From assembly GCA_029259995.1 (NCBI GenBank), contig JAJDEC010000217.1, positions 1 through 8,653 on the forward strand: a DNA stretch of 8,653 nt. Direction: 5' to 3'. A program made the position numbers and the translations under genes. Below, in pieces: positions 1 through 7,773 of this stretch. The DNA comes from Phycisphaerae bacterium (GTDB lineage: Bacteria; Planctomycetota; Phycisphaerae; UBA1845; UTPLA1). The notes beneath the pieces were generated by a model. The model did not search any database, had not been told where the DNA came from, and saw only the letters and a list, made by a program, of their open reading frames with translations. The number at the start of each line of letters is the position of its first letter. Positions within the stretch are counted from its first letter, which is position 1.

Positions 1-1
1 G

Positions 2-418
2 ATCGGCGCCCTCGTCATCGGGTTCTTCATCGCCTGGTCCGTCATTTCATTTGCCGCCGGCGATCCGCTGGCGCCAATTGAAATGGGGCAGTTGTTTTTC
101 GCGTTGATTCTCGGATTCCTCCTGGCGGCGCTCATCGCGCAATGGTTCTTCGATTTGCGCGATCGGATATGGATGCTGGTCGTTGTCGGCCTGGTCGCGT
201 CAGCAGCGTACTGGTTCGGTCAGCCGGCCAGTCTCGAAGCCGCACAACAACTTCAGATGCATGTGCCAATCGAAAATGCGCTCGTTCGTCCGCTGCCGAT
301 CGAATACGCGGCCCTCGGCGCGATCGGCGTTCTCCTGGAACGCGACTTCATGTCAATTCTGTTCGTTGTCATCGGCTACGCCCCGCGTGAAAAGCTCAAT
401 CAAACGGCAAGTGCCTGA
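2..418 (+). CDS. C-terminal part of a multi-pass membrane protein (partial at left edge)
   Basis: The frame is open from base 2 and ends at TGA 416-418, giving at least 138 residues. An internal ATG at 83 exists, but the hydrophobic coding sense continues upstream of it (IGALVIGFFIAWSVISF), so the true start is probably outside the window. Three or four hydrophobic stretches are visible: the first 19 or so residues, a segment around LFFALILGFLLAALIAQWFF, one around WMLVVVGLVASAAYWF, and a weaker one around FMSILFVVIGYA. The protein is therefore an inner-membrane protein with short loops and a polar tail (PREKLNQTASA). I do not recognise a family and see no catalytic motif. It converges on the AsmA-like gene with 39 bp between the stops. 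Coding reality is supported by the hydrophobic pattern and open frame; function is unknown. Confidence 0.65.
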   Translation: MGALVIGFFIAWSVISFAAGDPLAPIEMGQLFFALILGFLLAALIAQWFFDLRDRIWMLVVVGLVASAAYWFGQPASLEAAQQLQMHVPIENALVRPLPIEYAALGAIGVLLERDFMSILFVVIGYAPREKLNQTASA

Positions 419-457
419 GACGCCGCCGACCCGGCAGACGAGGACTCGTTGCAACGA
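419..457. other. Short convergent intergenic gap
   Basis: These 39 bp separate the stop of the membrane-protein gene from the stop of the AsmA-like gene on the other strand. I see no strong hairpin and no T-tract on either strand, so no intrinsic terminator can be called although both genes end here. Confidence 0.5.
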
Positions 458-3400
458 CTATCGGCGTGATCGCGGAATCTCAGGAAACAACGAACCGATC
501 ACGTCGCGCGCATGCCGAAGCGGCTCCGGTCGAATCCGCGGATTATCGACAGTTCCCGTGACATGCAGTTCCATCGCCTCGCGCGCGACACCTTCGAGGA
601 TTTCCGTCAGCAATGGAACCTTCACGCGAACCGGGCTCGCCGCCAGGAGTCGAATGTCCAGATCGTTGGAGTCCAGATTCAGCGTTCCGCCGCCGACGAA
701 CGCCATCGCCTTCCCTTGCAGATCAATCTTATGAAGGATCAGCTTTTGATCCGTCAGGAACATCTCCACGCGACCATCATGAAAGACGTTCTCATCCGGC
801 GTGAGATTGAGCACCTGAAATATCGCGAACGCAAACGGGATCTTCCAGACCTGCGCATCCCGTATGTACACCGTCCCCGCCCCTTCGCGATAGCTCCGCC
901 TTCCCGTTTCGCCGCGCATGGCGAAATTGCCCGCGAGCGTGCCCTTCGCCTTATCCCCGGGGGGCGTGCGCGAATCCGGCCGATGACCCTTCGCTCTTTG
1001 CGCCGCAATGAACTCATCGATCTGCACATCCCGAAACAGCAGCGACGCCTCGTACTTCGTTCGATCTTTTTCGAAGAGGACCTGCGCATCTCCCGCCGCA
1101 TCCCCGCCATAGAGCCTGGCCACGCCCTCCTGAATCATCAGTACGCCGGCGGCCGGATCCGAAACAATTCGGCCTCGCACGTCACGCATGTCCCAGCCGC
1201 CGAATTGAATCCTGGAAATTCGTGCATCCGCGGCGAGCTTCACGCCGCCGTCCGGTTCGATCGTGCACGAGCCCGAGATCGTCCCGTCGGCATCGTCCAG
1301 TTCCAGGTCCAATCGCGCCGAAACACCGGCCAACGAAACCTTCCCGTCAATCTCCCATCGCAATCGCCCCATTGCGTCAGACTGAAACGCCAATCGCGAA
1401 AACTCCAGCGACACGCGCCCCGACAACTTCGATCGTTTCAACCAGTCGCCAAGCCCCTTCGGCAGTGCCGCCAGAACCTCCGGCGTCAGGTCCAGTCCCT
1501 CCGCCGACATCCTCAATTCGCCGCGCAGGCCGGAATCGCCCAAATGGACGACGCCGTCGATGGACAAAGGTGATCCGCCGACGCTTCCGCGGACGTTGGA
1601 AATACGAACCTGTTGCGGCGTCACATCGACGGAACCTGTCAGCGACGAAATCGGCAGTGGAATCGAGCGGAAACGAACCGCCAGATCGATTGGCTCGATG
1701 TGCGTCGTGTGATCGTGTGTCCGGTTCGCGCCGACACCGCCGAATGAATGTCGACTCTGTACACGCACGCGCCCCGAGGGCGCGAGCATATCCCACGCCT
1801 CTTTGACGCCGGCCGGGAGTGCATCATAAAGATCGCGATCGAGCCGCAACGACGCCGACGACATATTCAGCTCGACCTGATCCACGTCGTCGCCGCGCAT
1901 CCACGTCGCCGTCGCGTCGACGACAGAATCACCGTGCATTCCCGAAAGTCGATTCACGACGACACGATCCGTCGTTACATCCACATCGGCCGCAACGCCC
2001 GAGAGCGCGTACGGAAACTCCGTGTAGTTAATTGCCAGATTTCGGCCATCGACGTGCAGGTCCCAACGAAGTGCGTCATCGTTCTCGCGGCGAGAAAGAC
2101 TGCCGATCAGATCGACTGCCCCCCGCGGATTGAATTTCGCCAACGCGCCGTCGGGACCGCCGAAAGCCGCCGCGACGCGCGCATCCAGCTCGAGCCCTCT
2201 GCCTTCCAGCCGCATGTCGATCTCGGGTTCACGATCCGGCTCAAGCAGCGCGTATCCGTCCAGCAGGATCGGGGCTCCGTTGGCAAATCCCGTGATGTCA
2301 CGGAGCAGAATGCGATCTTCGTCCACCACGAGCCGTCCATCCACATGTTCAATCCGATAAGGATAGGGACGAAACATCGCCATGACATCACGAAGATCCA
2401 CCGTGATATGTTTGGCCAGCTTCGGACGCGGCGCCGACTTCGGTCCGCCCTTTCGTGTCAGCACGGCGTGGATGTTCGCCGTTCCATATGGCATGAATTG
2501 CCGCCAGACACCTTGATAGCGTTCCGACATCGCCATGAACAGATGCACGTCCAGCGGAATGTTGAAGGATCGAACGTCGAGATCCAGCGACGAATACTCC
2601 GTGCGCCGATCGATCGCCCCACTGATCGAGGCGACGCCCGATCCGTGACGCCCATTCAGGTTTTCGAGGTAGACATCCGGTCCGTCGAATCGCACGGCGC
2701 CATCGACATTCTCCAGAGCGAACGGAAACCAACGCGCCGAGCCGGTCACGCCCTGAGGAACAATCGACCCGTCCATCCGCAGCGTGCCGGGCGCATTCGG
2801 AGCACGGCTGAAATACAAATCGACATCCAGCCGGCCGTGCGGATCGTAATCTTCGATGAATTCGTGGATCACCTCCGGTGCGCGCCGGTCCGCGAGAATC
2901 CAGTTTCGAACCGCGCCTTCCGGGGCCGGAAACCCGTGCGCCGCAATGCCGAGCTCGACGCCAATTGATTTGACGTCGCCGCCCGTTCGTGTCAGCGTCC
3001 CGCGCACGGAACACGGCGCGTCATTCATCACGCCCGCCACGTCGATCTTGATCTCCTCGCCGATCAATTCGACGCGACCGTCCAGGTTCTCGAGCTCGAC
3101 CAGCGCCAGGTTCAGATCTTCTTCCGCCGAACCGATCTCTGCCGGCGCCGATTGGTTGAATAGCAGCCACAACGGAACACGACATTTGACGTTCCGCAAC
3201 TCGATGCGCGTGTCCCGATCCGCATCAGATGACTTGTCATAGACGAACCGTTCGAGCCGAACATCCCCCTCAACGCTCAGCGAATCGAAAAGCGTCTGCA
3301 ACGGCGCGGGCATCTGAAGCTTGACCGTGCTCGTCGCGACAAACGGCGAATTCGCGACGGTCCCTTCCGCCGGATCGAAGTGCACCGTCGCACGGCCGAT

Positions 3401-4099
3401 CGGATTCTTGTATTGGCGAATCTCAATCTCATACCCGGAATCGCTCTGCGTCGCCGGTCGCACATCTGCGTCCAGCGTCTGTTGCCGAACGACGCGATCA
3501 CCGTCTTCATCGATACTAATCACCAGGGCCGATGCCGATCGAATCGTCACGATCGGTCGATGCCGCGATCGAAGACGCGAGCGCTGCCGATTCGGATCGT
3601 TGAGTAGCTCCCAGTTTCTCGCCCCCGTGTGCGTGTTATTCGTCAGCACGATCTTTGGCTGCACGGCCAGGATTCGCTTGACGCGCAGATTTCCGGCCAG
3701 CAAGTGCCAGGGATCATGCACGAGCTTCAGCGTCGTTGCGCTGAAAATCTCCCGCTCACTCCGTTTCCGCTTGATGGGATCGACCCGATCGTCGTACGGT
3801 ACAAAGACATGCACATTCCGAAGCGTAATGCCGTCGAACATGTGGAACGATGCACCGCCGACTTCGATTTCCACGCCCCCCGGTGTCGCCTTGCGCAGGA
3901 ACTGAAGCGCTCGCTCCTTGATCGCCTCGTCCGTCGTCGTAATCGAGTAGAAGCCGAATGCAACAACAAAGCACGCCAGAAGGAATACGCCAAGGCGCCG
4001 TCGAAACGTCGACACCGGATGCCGCACCAGTGCACGCGTGTGGACGTACTCCCTGATGGAACGCAATGCGGCATGATGTTCGAGCTTCGAACGACTCAA
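458..4099 (-). CDS. Large AsmA-like (YhdP/TamB-type) envelope protein
   Basis: About 1213 residues if it starts at TTG 4099, which overlaps the glycosyltransferase stop as TTGA; the stop is TAG 460-458. The open frame runs on to 4456, but that part lies inside the better supported upstream gene. Visible: a basic N-terminus, one transmembrane segment at about residues 35-52 (LGVFLLACFVVAFGFY), then a very long beta-rich part. A module recurs near residues 456, 577, 693 and 811, consisting of a helix, a PxGxhxh turn, then a PhxhxxhxGxhxh strand pair. The C-terminal part (about 1052-1213, including GNFAMRG, FAIFQVLNL, GGGTLNLDSNDLDIRLL and HVTGTVDNPRIRPEPL) has the look of the AsmA C-terminal domain. 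E. coli relatives YhdP, TamB and YdbH are anchored in the inner membrane, span the periplasm and are implicated in phospholipid delivery to the outer membrane; a similar role here is inferred. It is the last gene of the cluster. The start codon is the least certain point. Confidence 0.87.
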   Translation of the reverse strand: MSRSKLEHHAALRSIREYVHTRALVRHPVSTFRRRLGVFLLACFVVAFGFYSITTTDEAIKERALQFLRKATPGGVEIEVGGASFHMFDGITLRNVHVFVPYDDRVDPIKRKRSEREIFSATTLKLVHDPWHLLAGNLRVKRILAVQPKIVLTNNTHTGARNWELLNDPNRQRSRLRSRHRPIVTIRSASALVISIDEDGDRVVRQQTLDADVRPATQSDSGYEIEIRQYKNPIGRATVHFDPAEGTVANSPFVATSTVKLQMPAPLQTLFDSLSVEGDVRLERFVYDKSSDADRDTRIELRNVKCRVPLWLLFNQSAPAEIGSAEEDLNLALVELENLDGRVELIGEEIKIDVAGVMNDAPCSVRGTLTRTGGDVKSIGVELGIAAHGFPAPEGAVRNWILADRRAPEVIHEFIEDYDPHGRLDVDLYFSRAPNAPGTLRMDGSIVPQGVTGSARWFPFALENVDGAVRFDGPDVYLENLNGRHGSGVASISGAIDRRTEYSSLDLDVRSFNIPLDVHLFMAMSERYQGVWRQFMPYGTANIHAVLTRKGGPKSAPRPKLAKHITVDLRDVMAMFRPYPYRIEHVDGRLVVDEDRILLRDITGFANGAPILLDGYALLEPDREPEIDMRLEGRGLELDARVAAAFGGPDGALAKFNPRGAVDLIGSLSRRENDDALRWDLHVDGRNLAINYTEFPYALSGVAADVDVTTDRVVVNRLSGMHGDSVVDATATWMRGDDVDQVELNMSSASLRLDRDLYDALPAGVKEAWDMLAPSGRVRVQSRHSFGGVGANRTHDHTTHIEPIDLAVRFRSIPLPISSLTGSVDVTPQQVRISNVRGSVGGSPLSIDGVVHLGDSGLRGELRMSAEGLDLTPEVLAALPKGLGDWLKRSKLSGRVSLEFSRLAFQSDAMGRLRWEIDGKVSLAGVSARLDLELDDADGTISGSCTIEPDGGVKLAADARISRIQFGGWDMRDVRGRIVSDPAAGVLMIQEGVARLYGGDAAGDAQVLFEKDRTKYEASLLFRDVQIDEFIAAQRAKGHRPDSRTPPGDKAKGTLAGNFAMRGETGRRSYREGAGTVYIRDAQVWKIPFAFAIFQVLNLTPDENVFHDGRVEMFLTDQKLILHKIDLQGKAMAFVGGGTLNLDSNDLDIRLLAASPVRVKVPLLTEILEGVAREAMELHVTGTVDNPRIRPEPLRHARDVIGSLFPEIPRSRR

Positions 4100-5346
4100 T
4101 GTACTTGTTCGCTTTGCGATCGCTCCGGCATTCGCAGCGATGCACACAATCCGATCGCCGCGAGGATGAACAGGAACGGCATCGCCGGCAATCGATATCG
4201 AACCGAACCAACGAAGACCATGTGCACCAGCGTAAAGTACGCCCCCGGAAGGAGCAACAGAACAAGCACGCGCCACTTGCCCCGAATTCGCCAGATGCCG
4301 ATCAATGCAAGCAGAAAAACCGGCGCGACGGATATCCAGCCAATTGCCGCGTAAAACCCCGACTGGAATGCGTCGGCGTTGATCGTGATCGACCAGGTTC
4401 TCGACAACTTTCGAATGGCGAGCCGAACTGTCTCTTCGGGATGCGCCGACGCCCAATCGACGGCCGCCTCACGATACACGCGATCGCGCTCGACTTCATT
4501 CGCATCGTCGACCACATGCGGATACGCAATCCGATCCATCCCGGGTCCGCCATCCGCCCACGGTCCCAATGCCTCCATCAGGCTCGCACCGCTGCCCGTT
4601 CGCACGGGAACAAACGCCCCGAATAACGAATAATTCCTGTGGATGACGGGCGACATGACGATCAAAACGCCTGCGAGCATCACGATGCCCGCCATCGCCG
4701 CTTGACGGCGCTTCATTTCACGCCCACACGCAACGACCATCCAGACCGCAAAGAGAATCGGCAGGAACAAACCGCTGCTCCGCGTCAGCGTCGCAATTCC
4801 GAACACAACGCCCGCCGCCATCGCGAACCCAAGGCGTCGCGTGTCGGAGTACTTCGCGATCAGCAACACTGCGCCCATCAACATCGCGATATACGGCAAC
4901 TCCGTCAGTGCCAGCGCGTTGAAGAACAGCAGAATCGGATCGATCGCACTCCACGCCCCTGCGAATAATCCGACGCGCCGCGAAAACAAGCGTACGCCCA
5001 ACGCCGCAACCATCAGGACAACGCCCACGCCGCACGCCGCGTTGATCGCCCGGCCGAACATCATCACGCCGGAATCCGAATCACATCCCATCCGGATGCC
5101 GATCGCAAGCATCGCCGGATACACTGGATCCGTCCCCGCCAGCACGGTCTCCCCATCGATCGGTCCATCCCCCGCCGCGATATGCCGCGCCACACGAACG
5201 TATCGATCCGAATCGGGAAACGAAAACGGCCCCGGGTTCATCGACACGTACCCTAGCAGCGCCAATCGAACCGCGCACGCGACAACAACGACGATCTTCA
5301 TCCATCGCCCGTATCGTTCACGATCCATGTCTGATTGATCTGTCAT
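4096..5346 (-). CDS. Multi-pass glycosyltransferase, ArnT/PMT (GT39/GT83-like) family
   Basis: 416 residues, shorter than full-length ArnT (about 550). It is a GT-C fold membrane enzyme that would transfer a sugar from a polyprenyl-phosphate donor to an acceptor on the periplasmic side. Visible: a first membrane helix at about 17-35; an extracytoplasmic loop with the acidic motif FPDSDRY (43-49), matching the catalytic Asp position of this clan; TELPYIAML at 148-156; TLTRSSGLFLPIL at 187-199; RNYSLFG at 237-243; and a final RYRLPAMPFLFILAA (383-397), typical of the family's last helices. About ten hydrophobic helices are apparent. The ATG at 5346 overlaps the tilS stop as ATGA, and its own stop overlaps the next start as TTGA, so it is likely translationally coupled on both sides. 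ATG 5328 (residue 7) is an alternative start. Donor and acceptor cannot be told from the sequence. Confidence 0.88.
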   Translation of the reverse strand: MTDQSDMDRERYGRWMKIVVVVACAVRLALLGYVSMNPGPFSFPDSDRYVRVARHIAAGDGPIDGETVLAGTDPVYPAMLAIGIRMGCDSDSGVMMFGRAINAACGVGVVLMVAALGVRLFSRRVGLFAGAWSAIDPILLFFNALALTELPYIAMLMGAVLLIAKYSDTRRLGFAMAAGVVFGIATLTRSSGLFLPILFAVWMVVACGREMKRRQAAMAGIVMLAGVLIVMSPVIHRNYSLFGAFVPVRTGSGASLMEALGPWADGGPGMDRIAYPHVVDDANEVERDRVYREAAVDWASAHPEETVRLAIRKLSRTWSITINADAFQSGFYAAIGWISVAPVFLLALIGIWRIRGKWRVLVLLLLPGAYFTLVHMVFVGSVRYRLPAMPFLFILAAIGLCASLRMPERSQSEQVH

Positions 5347-6419
5347 GACGCTCGAACGCCCGATGGAGTGGACGCTCGCTTATTCGAATGATCCTTGCCG
5401 AAATCTCGCCGCGAAACAGCGACAAATCGCCCGCGCTTCGAGACCGTCACGCCCGCCGGCAACTCGACCACGACGTCCGATCGATCCCTCGCAATCGCAT
5501 CAGACGCCGCCTGCAATCGTTCGAACCCGACTTCCGCCCGCCCCCCGCCGACGCGATCGACCGCGATGCTCACAATCGCCATTCGAATCAACGCCTTCTC
5601 CGCTGCCATTAGTCCGGCATCGAACGTCACAACATCCGCAGACGACTCAACACAGCAACGCGCAAACGCATCGGCCGACAGTTCATCCAGTAGCGCCGAC
5701 GCCTGCTTCGCCAGCGCACCCAGGCGAACGATCGCCGTCACCGCCTGCGGATTGATCTCGCGCTCGATCGCCGGTAACACCTCATGCCGAATCCGATTCC
5801 GCGTCGCCGCCAGCACGTCGTCATTCGTTTCGTCATGCATGAACGCAATGCCGCGACGCTCCAGGTACGCGACGCAGTCGCTCCGCCGGAAACCCAGCAA
5901 AGGTCGAATCAACCGAACGCACGAGCCCTCAATCAACGTCCTCGACTCGGGAATCCCCGCCAGGCCGCTCAATCCCGTACCACGCAGAATGCGATGCAGG
6001 ATCGTCTCCGCCTGATCGTCCGCATGATGCGCAACGGCCAACGCATCCGCGCCGACGTTGGTGCAAACCCGCTCCAGAAACGCATATCGCGCCTTGCGCC
6101 CCGCCTCTTCGATCGACTCACGCGTCTCCCGCGACAATGCAGGCACATCCACGAAGTCGTGATGGAACGAAATGCCCGACGCCTCCGATGCCGACGCAAC
6201 AAACTGCATCATGTCCGCCGAATTGTGCGGAATCCCATGATCCAGATGCGCCACATGAAGCGTCCAGTCGCGCTTTCGCATTTCCCGCACGCGCACAAGC
6301 CCGTGCAACAGCGCCATTGAGTCCGCACCGCCCGAAATCGCGCACACAATCACGCCGCCGTCGCCGATCAGGCGAAGCATCGCATCGTCCAGCTGTTTAT
6401 GAAAATGACGCGTGTCCAC
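5343..6419 (-). CDS. tilS: tRNA(Ile)-lysidine synthase TilS
   Basis: 358 residues from GTG 6419. TilS uses ATP and lysine to convert C34 of the CAU-anticodon tRNA-Ile to lysidine, so that it reads AUA and is charged with Ile rather than Met; it is normally essential. Visible: N-type ATP-pyrophosphatase P-loop SGGADS (29-34), HVAHLDHGI (55-63), ESIEEAGRKARYAFL (101-115), the metal/ATP motif AVAHHADDQAETILHRILRGTGLSGLAGI (128-156 region), RPLLGFRR (172-179), and DETNDD...TRNRIRHEVLP (197-216). The C-terminal domain (about 230-358) is weakly conserved, as is usual. Start choice: GTG 6419 includes the helix that normally precedes the P-loop. GTG 6464 would add 15 residues and put the start 1 nt from a repeat; ATG 6380 would remove that helix. 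No candidate has a clear ribosome binding site. The stop overlaps the next gene's ATG. Confidence 0.96.
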   Translation of the reverse strand: MDTRHFHKQLDDAMLRLIGDGGVIVCAISGGADSMALLHGLVRVREMRKRDWTLHVAHLDHGIPHNSADMMQFVASASEASGISFHHDFVDVPALSRETRESIEEAGRKARYAFLERVCTNVGADALAVAHHADDQAETILHRILRGTGLSGLAGIPESRTLIEGSCVRLIRPLLGFRRSDCVAYLERRGIAFMHDETNDDVLAATRNRIRHEVLPAIEREINPQAVTAIVRLGALAKQASALLDELSADAFARCCVESSADVVTFDAGLMAAEKALIRMAIVSIAVDRVGGGRAEVGFERLQAASDAIARDRSDVVVELPAGVTVSKRGRFVAVSRRDFGKDHSNKRASTPSGVRAS

Positions 6420-6465
6420 GATCTGTAGAATTGTCGCCGCAACACCCGTCGCCAACAACCGCACA

Positions 6466-6557
6466 GTGTGGTACTGGCGAATAGCCAGTCAATGAGGTGG
6501 TGTGGTACCAGCTAATAGCCAGGACCTGAAGTCGTGTGGTACCGGCTAATCGCCGGT
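6466..6557. repeat. Three-copy 34-bp tandem hairpin repeat between rlmN and tilS
   Basis: A 24-nt core beginning GTGTGGTAC starts at 6466, 6500 and 6534, an exact 34-bp period with 10-nt spacers (caatgaggtg and acctgaagtc). Each core holds a 5-nt loop flanked by inverted arms. Copy 1 pairs ACTGGC with GCCAGT and copy 3 pairs ACCGGC with GCCGGT, extendable to 8 bp (GTACCGGC/GCCGGTAC). The third pair of the arm is thus T-A in copy 1 and C-G in copy 3. Copy 2 has two A/C mismatches on the plus strand, which become G-T wobbles on the minus strand, the one transcribed for rlmN and tilS. The array fills most of the intercistronic gap and could act as an mRNA stability or processing element, by analogy with REP sequences; that role is inference. 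Confidence 0.85.
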
Positions 6558-6621
6558 ACAAATCCCCCGACCGTGCCGAGAGAATTCGAATAAAGATCAA
6601 CCACGGGCAATTCCGGAATGT
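6558..6621. other. Rest of the rlmN-tilS gap, no feature seen
   Basis: These 64 bp lie just after the rlmN stop in the direction of transcription. I see no T-tract hairpin that would end transcription, so read-through from rlmN into tilS is possible. I also see no convincing promoter for tilS here. Confidence 0.4.
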
Positions 6622-7719
6622 TCAACCATCCACAACCGGCAACGATATCCCGTCCGACTTCCCCTGCATCTCTCGCCGCCGCAACTGCCCGCACGCCGCG
6701 TCGATGTCCTTCCCCCGCGACTTCCGGATATGCGCATTCACGCCCAACGAACGCAACTTCTCTAAGAACGCATGCGCCGCCTCCGCCGTCGGCCGCTTGT
6801 ACGGCAGCGAATCCACGGGGTTGTATCGCAGCAGATTCACGTTGCATCGCAATCGACGCACAAATCGCGACAGCTCGCGGGCGTGCGCTTCTGAGTCGTT
6901 CGTTCCAGCCAAGAGTGTGTACTCCAACGTGATCTCGCGACCCGTCATTTCGAAATAGGTTGCACAGGCATCCGTTAATTCGCGAATGCTGATCTTCTCC
7001 GCCCAAGGGATCAACGCCTGCCGCAACGCATCATTCGGTGCATGCAGCGACAACGCCAGATTGAGTTGTATCCCCTCGTGCGCCAACTTGCGAATCTGCT
7101 TCGGCAGCCCGACCGTACTGATCGTGATCTTCCGGGCACCGATCCCCATGCCCCAGTCGGCGTTGATGATCTGAACCGAGGCGATGACGTTGTCGTAATT
7201 CGCCAGCGGTTCCCCCAGCCCCATGTACACGATATTCGACAGCCGATCCCCCGCCGCCAGCGCCTCGCGCCGCGCATACATGGCCTGTTCGATGATCTGC
7301 CCCGTCGACAGGTTGCGTTGCAAGCCGTCCAGACCGCTGGCACAGAAGCGACAACCGACCGGGCAACCCACTTGCGAACTCAGACACGCCGTCTTGTGCG
7401 TCTCCGTGGGAATCATCACGCACTCGCTCGTCGCCCCATCCGGCCAGCGGAGCAGGAGCTTCACCGTCCCGTCGTTCGACGCCGCACGCCGTACGACTTC
7501 GCTGGCGTAGATCACGAATTTCTCAGCGAGCCGCTCGCGCAACAGCTTGGAGAGATTCGTCATCTCCTCCCACGTCGCCGCATTGCGCTCATACACCCAC
7601 TGAAGAATCTGCTTCCCCCGATACGCAGGCTCCCCCATCTCGACCAGCGCCGCCGACAGCGAGTCGGGCGTCATATCGAGCAAATGCAATTTGGTTTGTT
7701 CGCTTGTCTCACTGACCAT
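6622..7719 (-). CDS. rlmN: Dual-specificity RNA methyltransferase RlmN (radical SAM)
   Basis: 365 residues, the usual length. RlmN makes 2-methyladenosine at A2503 of 23S rRNA and, in E. coli, at A37 of some tRNAs, by a ping-pong radical SAM mechanism. Visible: an N-terminal accessory domain (about 10-90, with PAYRGKQILQWVYE at 31-44), SECVMIPTE (98-106), and KTACLSSQVGCPVGCRFCASG (109-129) holding the CxxxCxxC cluster cysteines C119, C123 and C126. C112 corresponds to E. coli C118, and C343 in DIDAACGQLR to the methyl-carrying C355. Also present are YMGLGEPLANYDNV (165-178), TISTVGLP (199-206), LALSLHAPND (221-230) and LEYTLLAGTND (265-275). All catalytic residues are intact. ATG 7719 fits the family N-terminus; there is no Shine-Dalgarno, and the start is directly preceded by a GATATGA direct repeat. 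It is the first gene of the minus-strand cluster. Confidence 0.98.
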   Translation of the reverse strand: MVSETSEQTKLHLLDMTPDSLSAALVEMGEPAYRGKQILQWVYERNAATWEEMTNLSKLLRERLAEKFVIYASEVVRRAASNDGTVKLLLRWPDGATSECVMIPTETHKTACLSSQVGCPVGCRFCASGLDGLQRNLSTGQIIEQAMYARREALAAGDRLSNIVYMGLGEPLANYDNVIASVQIINADWGMGIGARKITISTVGLPKQIRKLAHEGIQLNLALSLHAPNDALRQALIPWAEKISIRELTDACATYFEMTGREITLEYTLLAGTNDSEAHARELSRFVRRLRCNVNLLRYNPVDSLPYKRPTAEAAHAFLEKLRSLGVNAHIRKSRGKDIDAACGQLRRREMQGKSDGISLPVVDG

Positions 7720-7735
7720 TCATATCAATCATATC
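7720..7735 (-). promoter_or_regulatory. Possible -10 element and GATATGA direct repeat at rlmN start
   Basis: On the minus strand the bases just before the rlmN ATG are two GATATGA copies separated by TT, an AT-rich island in a GC-rich background. TATGAT (7733-7728) is one mismatch from the sigma70 -10 consensus and would place the transcript start almost on the ATG, giving a leaderless or nearly leaderless mRNA. The nearest -35-like hexamer (TTGGGC, 7761-7756) is 22 bp away, which is too far, so the call is weak. Confidence 0.25.
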
Positions 7736-7751
7736 GCCGGGCGCCATGCCC
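7736..7751. repeat. Partial copy of the GCCGGGYGCCA repeat core
   Basis: The 15-mer gccgggcgccatgcc at 7736-7750 matches 7824-7838 at 14 of 15 positions. A short GGGC-5 nt-GCCC hairpin (7739-7751) can form, but the longer stem of the related copies at 7833 and 8250 is missing, so this is a degenerate or truncated member of the same family. Confidence 0.55.
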
Positions 7752-7773
7752 GCCCGCCCAACTCAGCTACGCC

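Noticed and set aside
1748..2968. 406-residue open frame on the plus strand inside the AsmA-like gene
   Set aside because: It is antisense to a clearly coding frame, its product is rich in Arg, His and Ile without domain sense, and long antisense frames are expected from the strong codon bias here. Other plus-strand frames at 512-1573, 3321-3905 and 3629-4354 are rejected for the same reason.
4100..4456. N-terminal extension of the AsmA-like frame into the glycosyltransferase gene
   Set aside because: The bases already encode well-conserved C-terminal helices of the glycosyltransferase, and the extended product has no sensible signal sequence before the real membrane anchor.
6466..6557. CRISPR array
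   Set aside because: Only three units, 10-nt spacers that resemble each other, and no cas genes; a tandem hairpin repeat fits better.
6512..7006. 164-residue minus-strand frame over the end of rlmN and the 34-bp array
   Set aside because: It is out of frame with rlmN and its C-terminus is repeat translation (repeated SRYHTT-like text).
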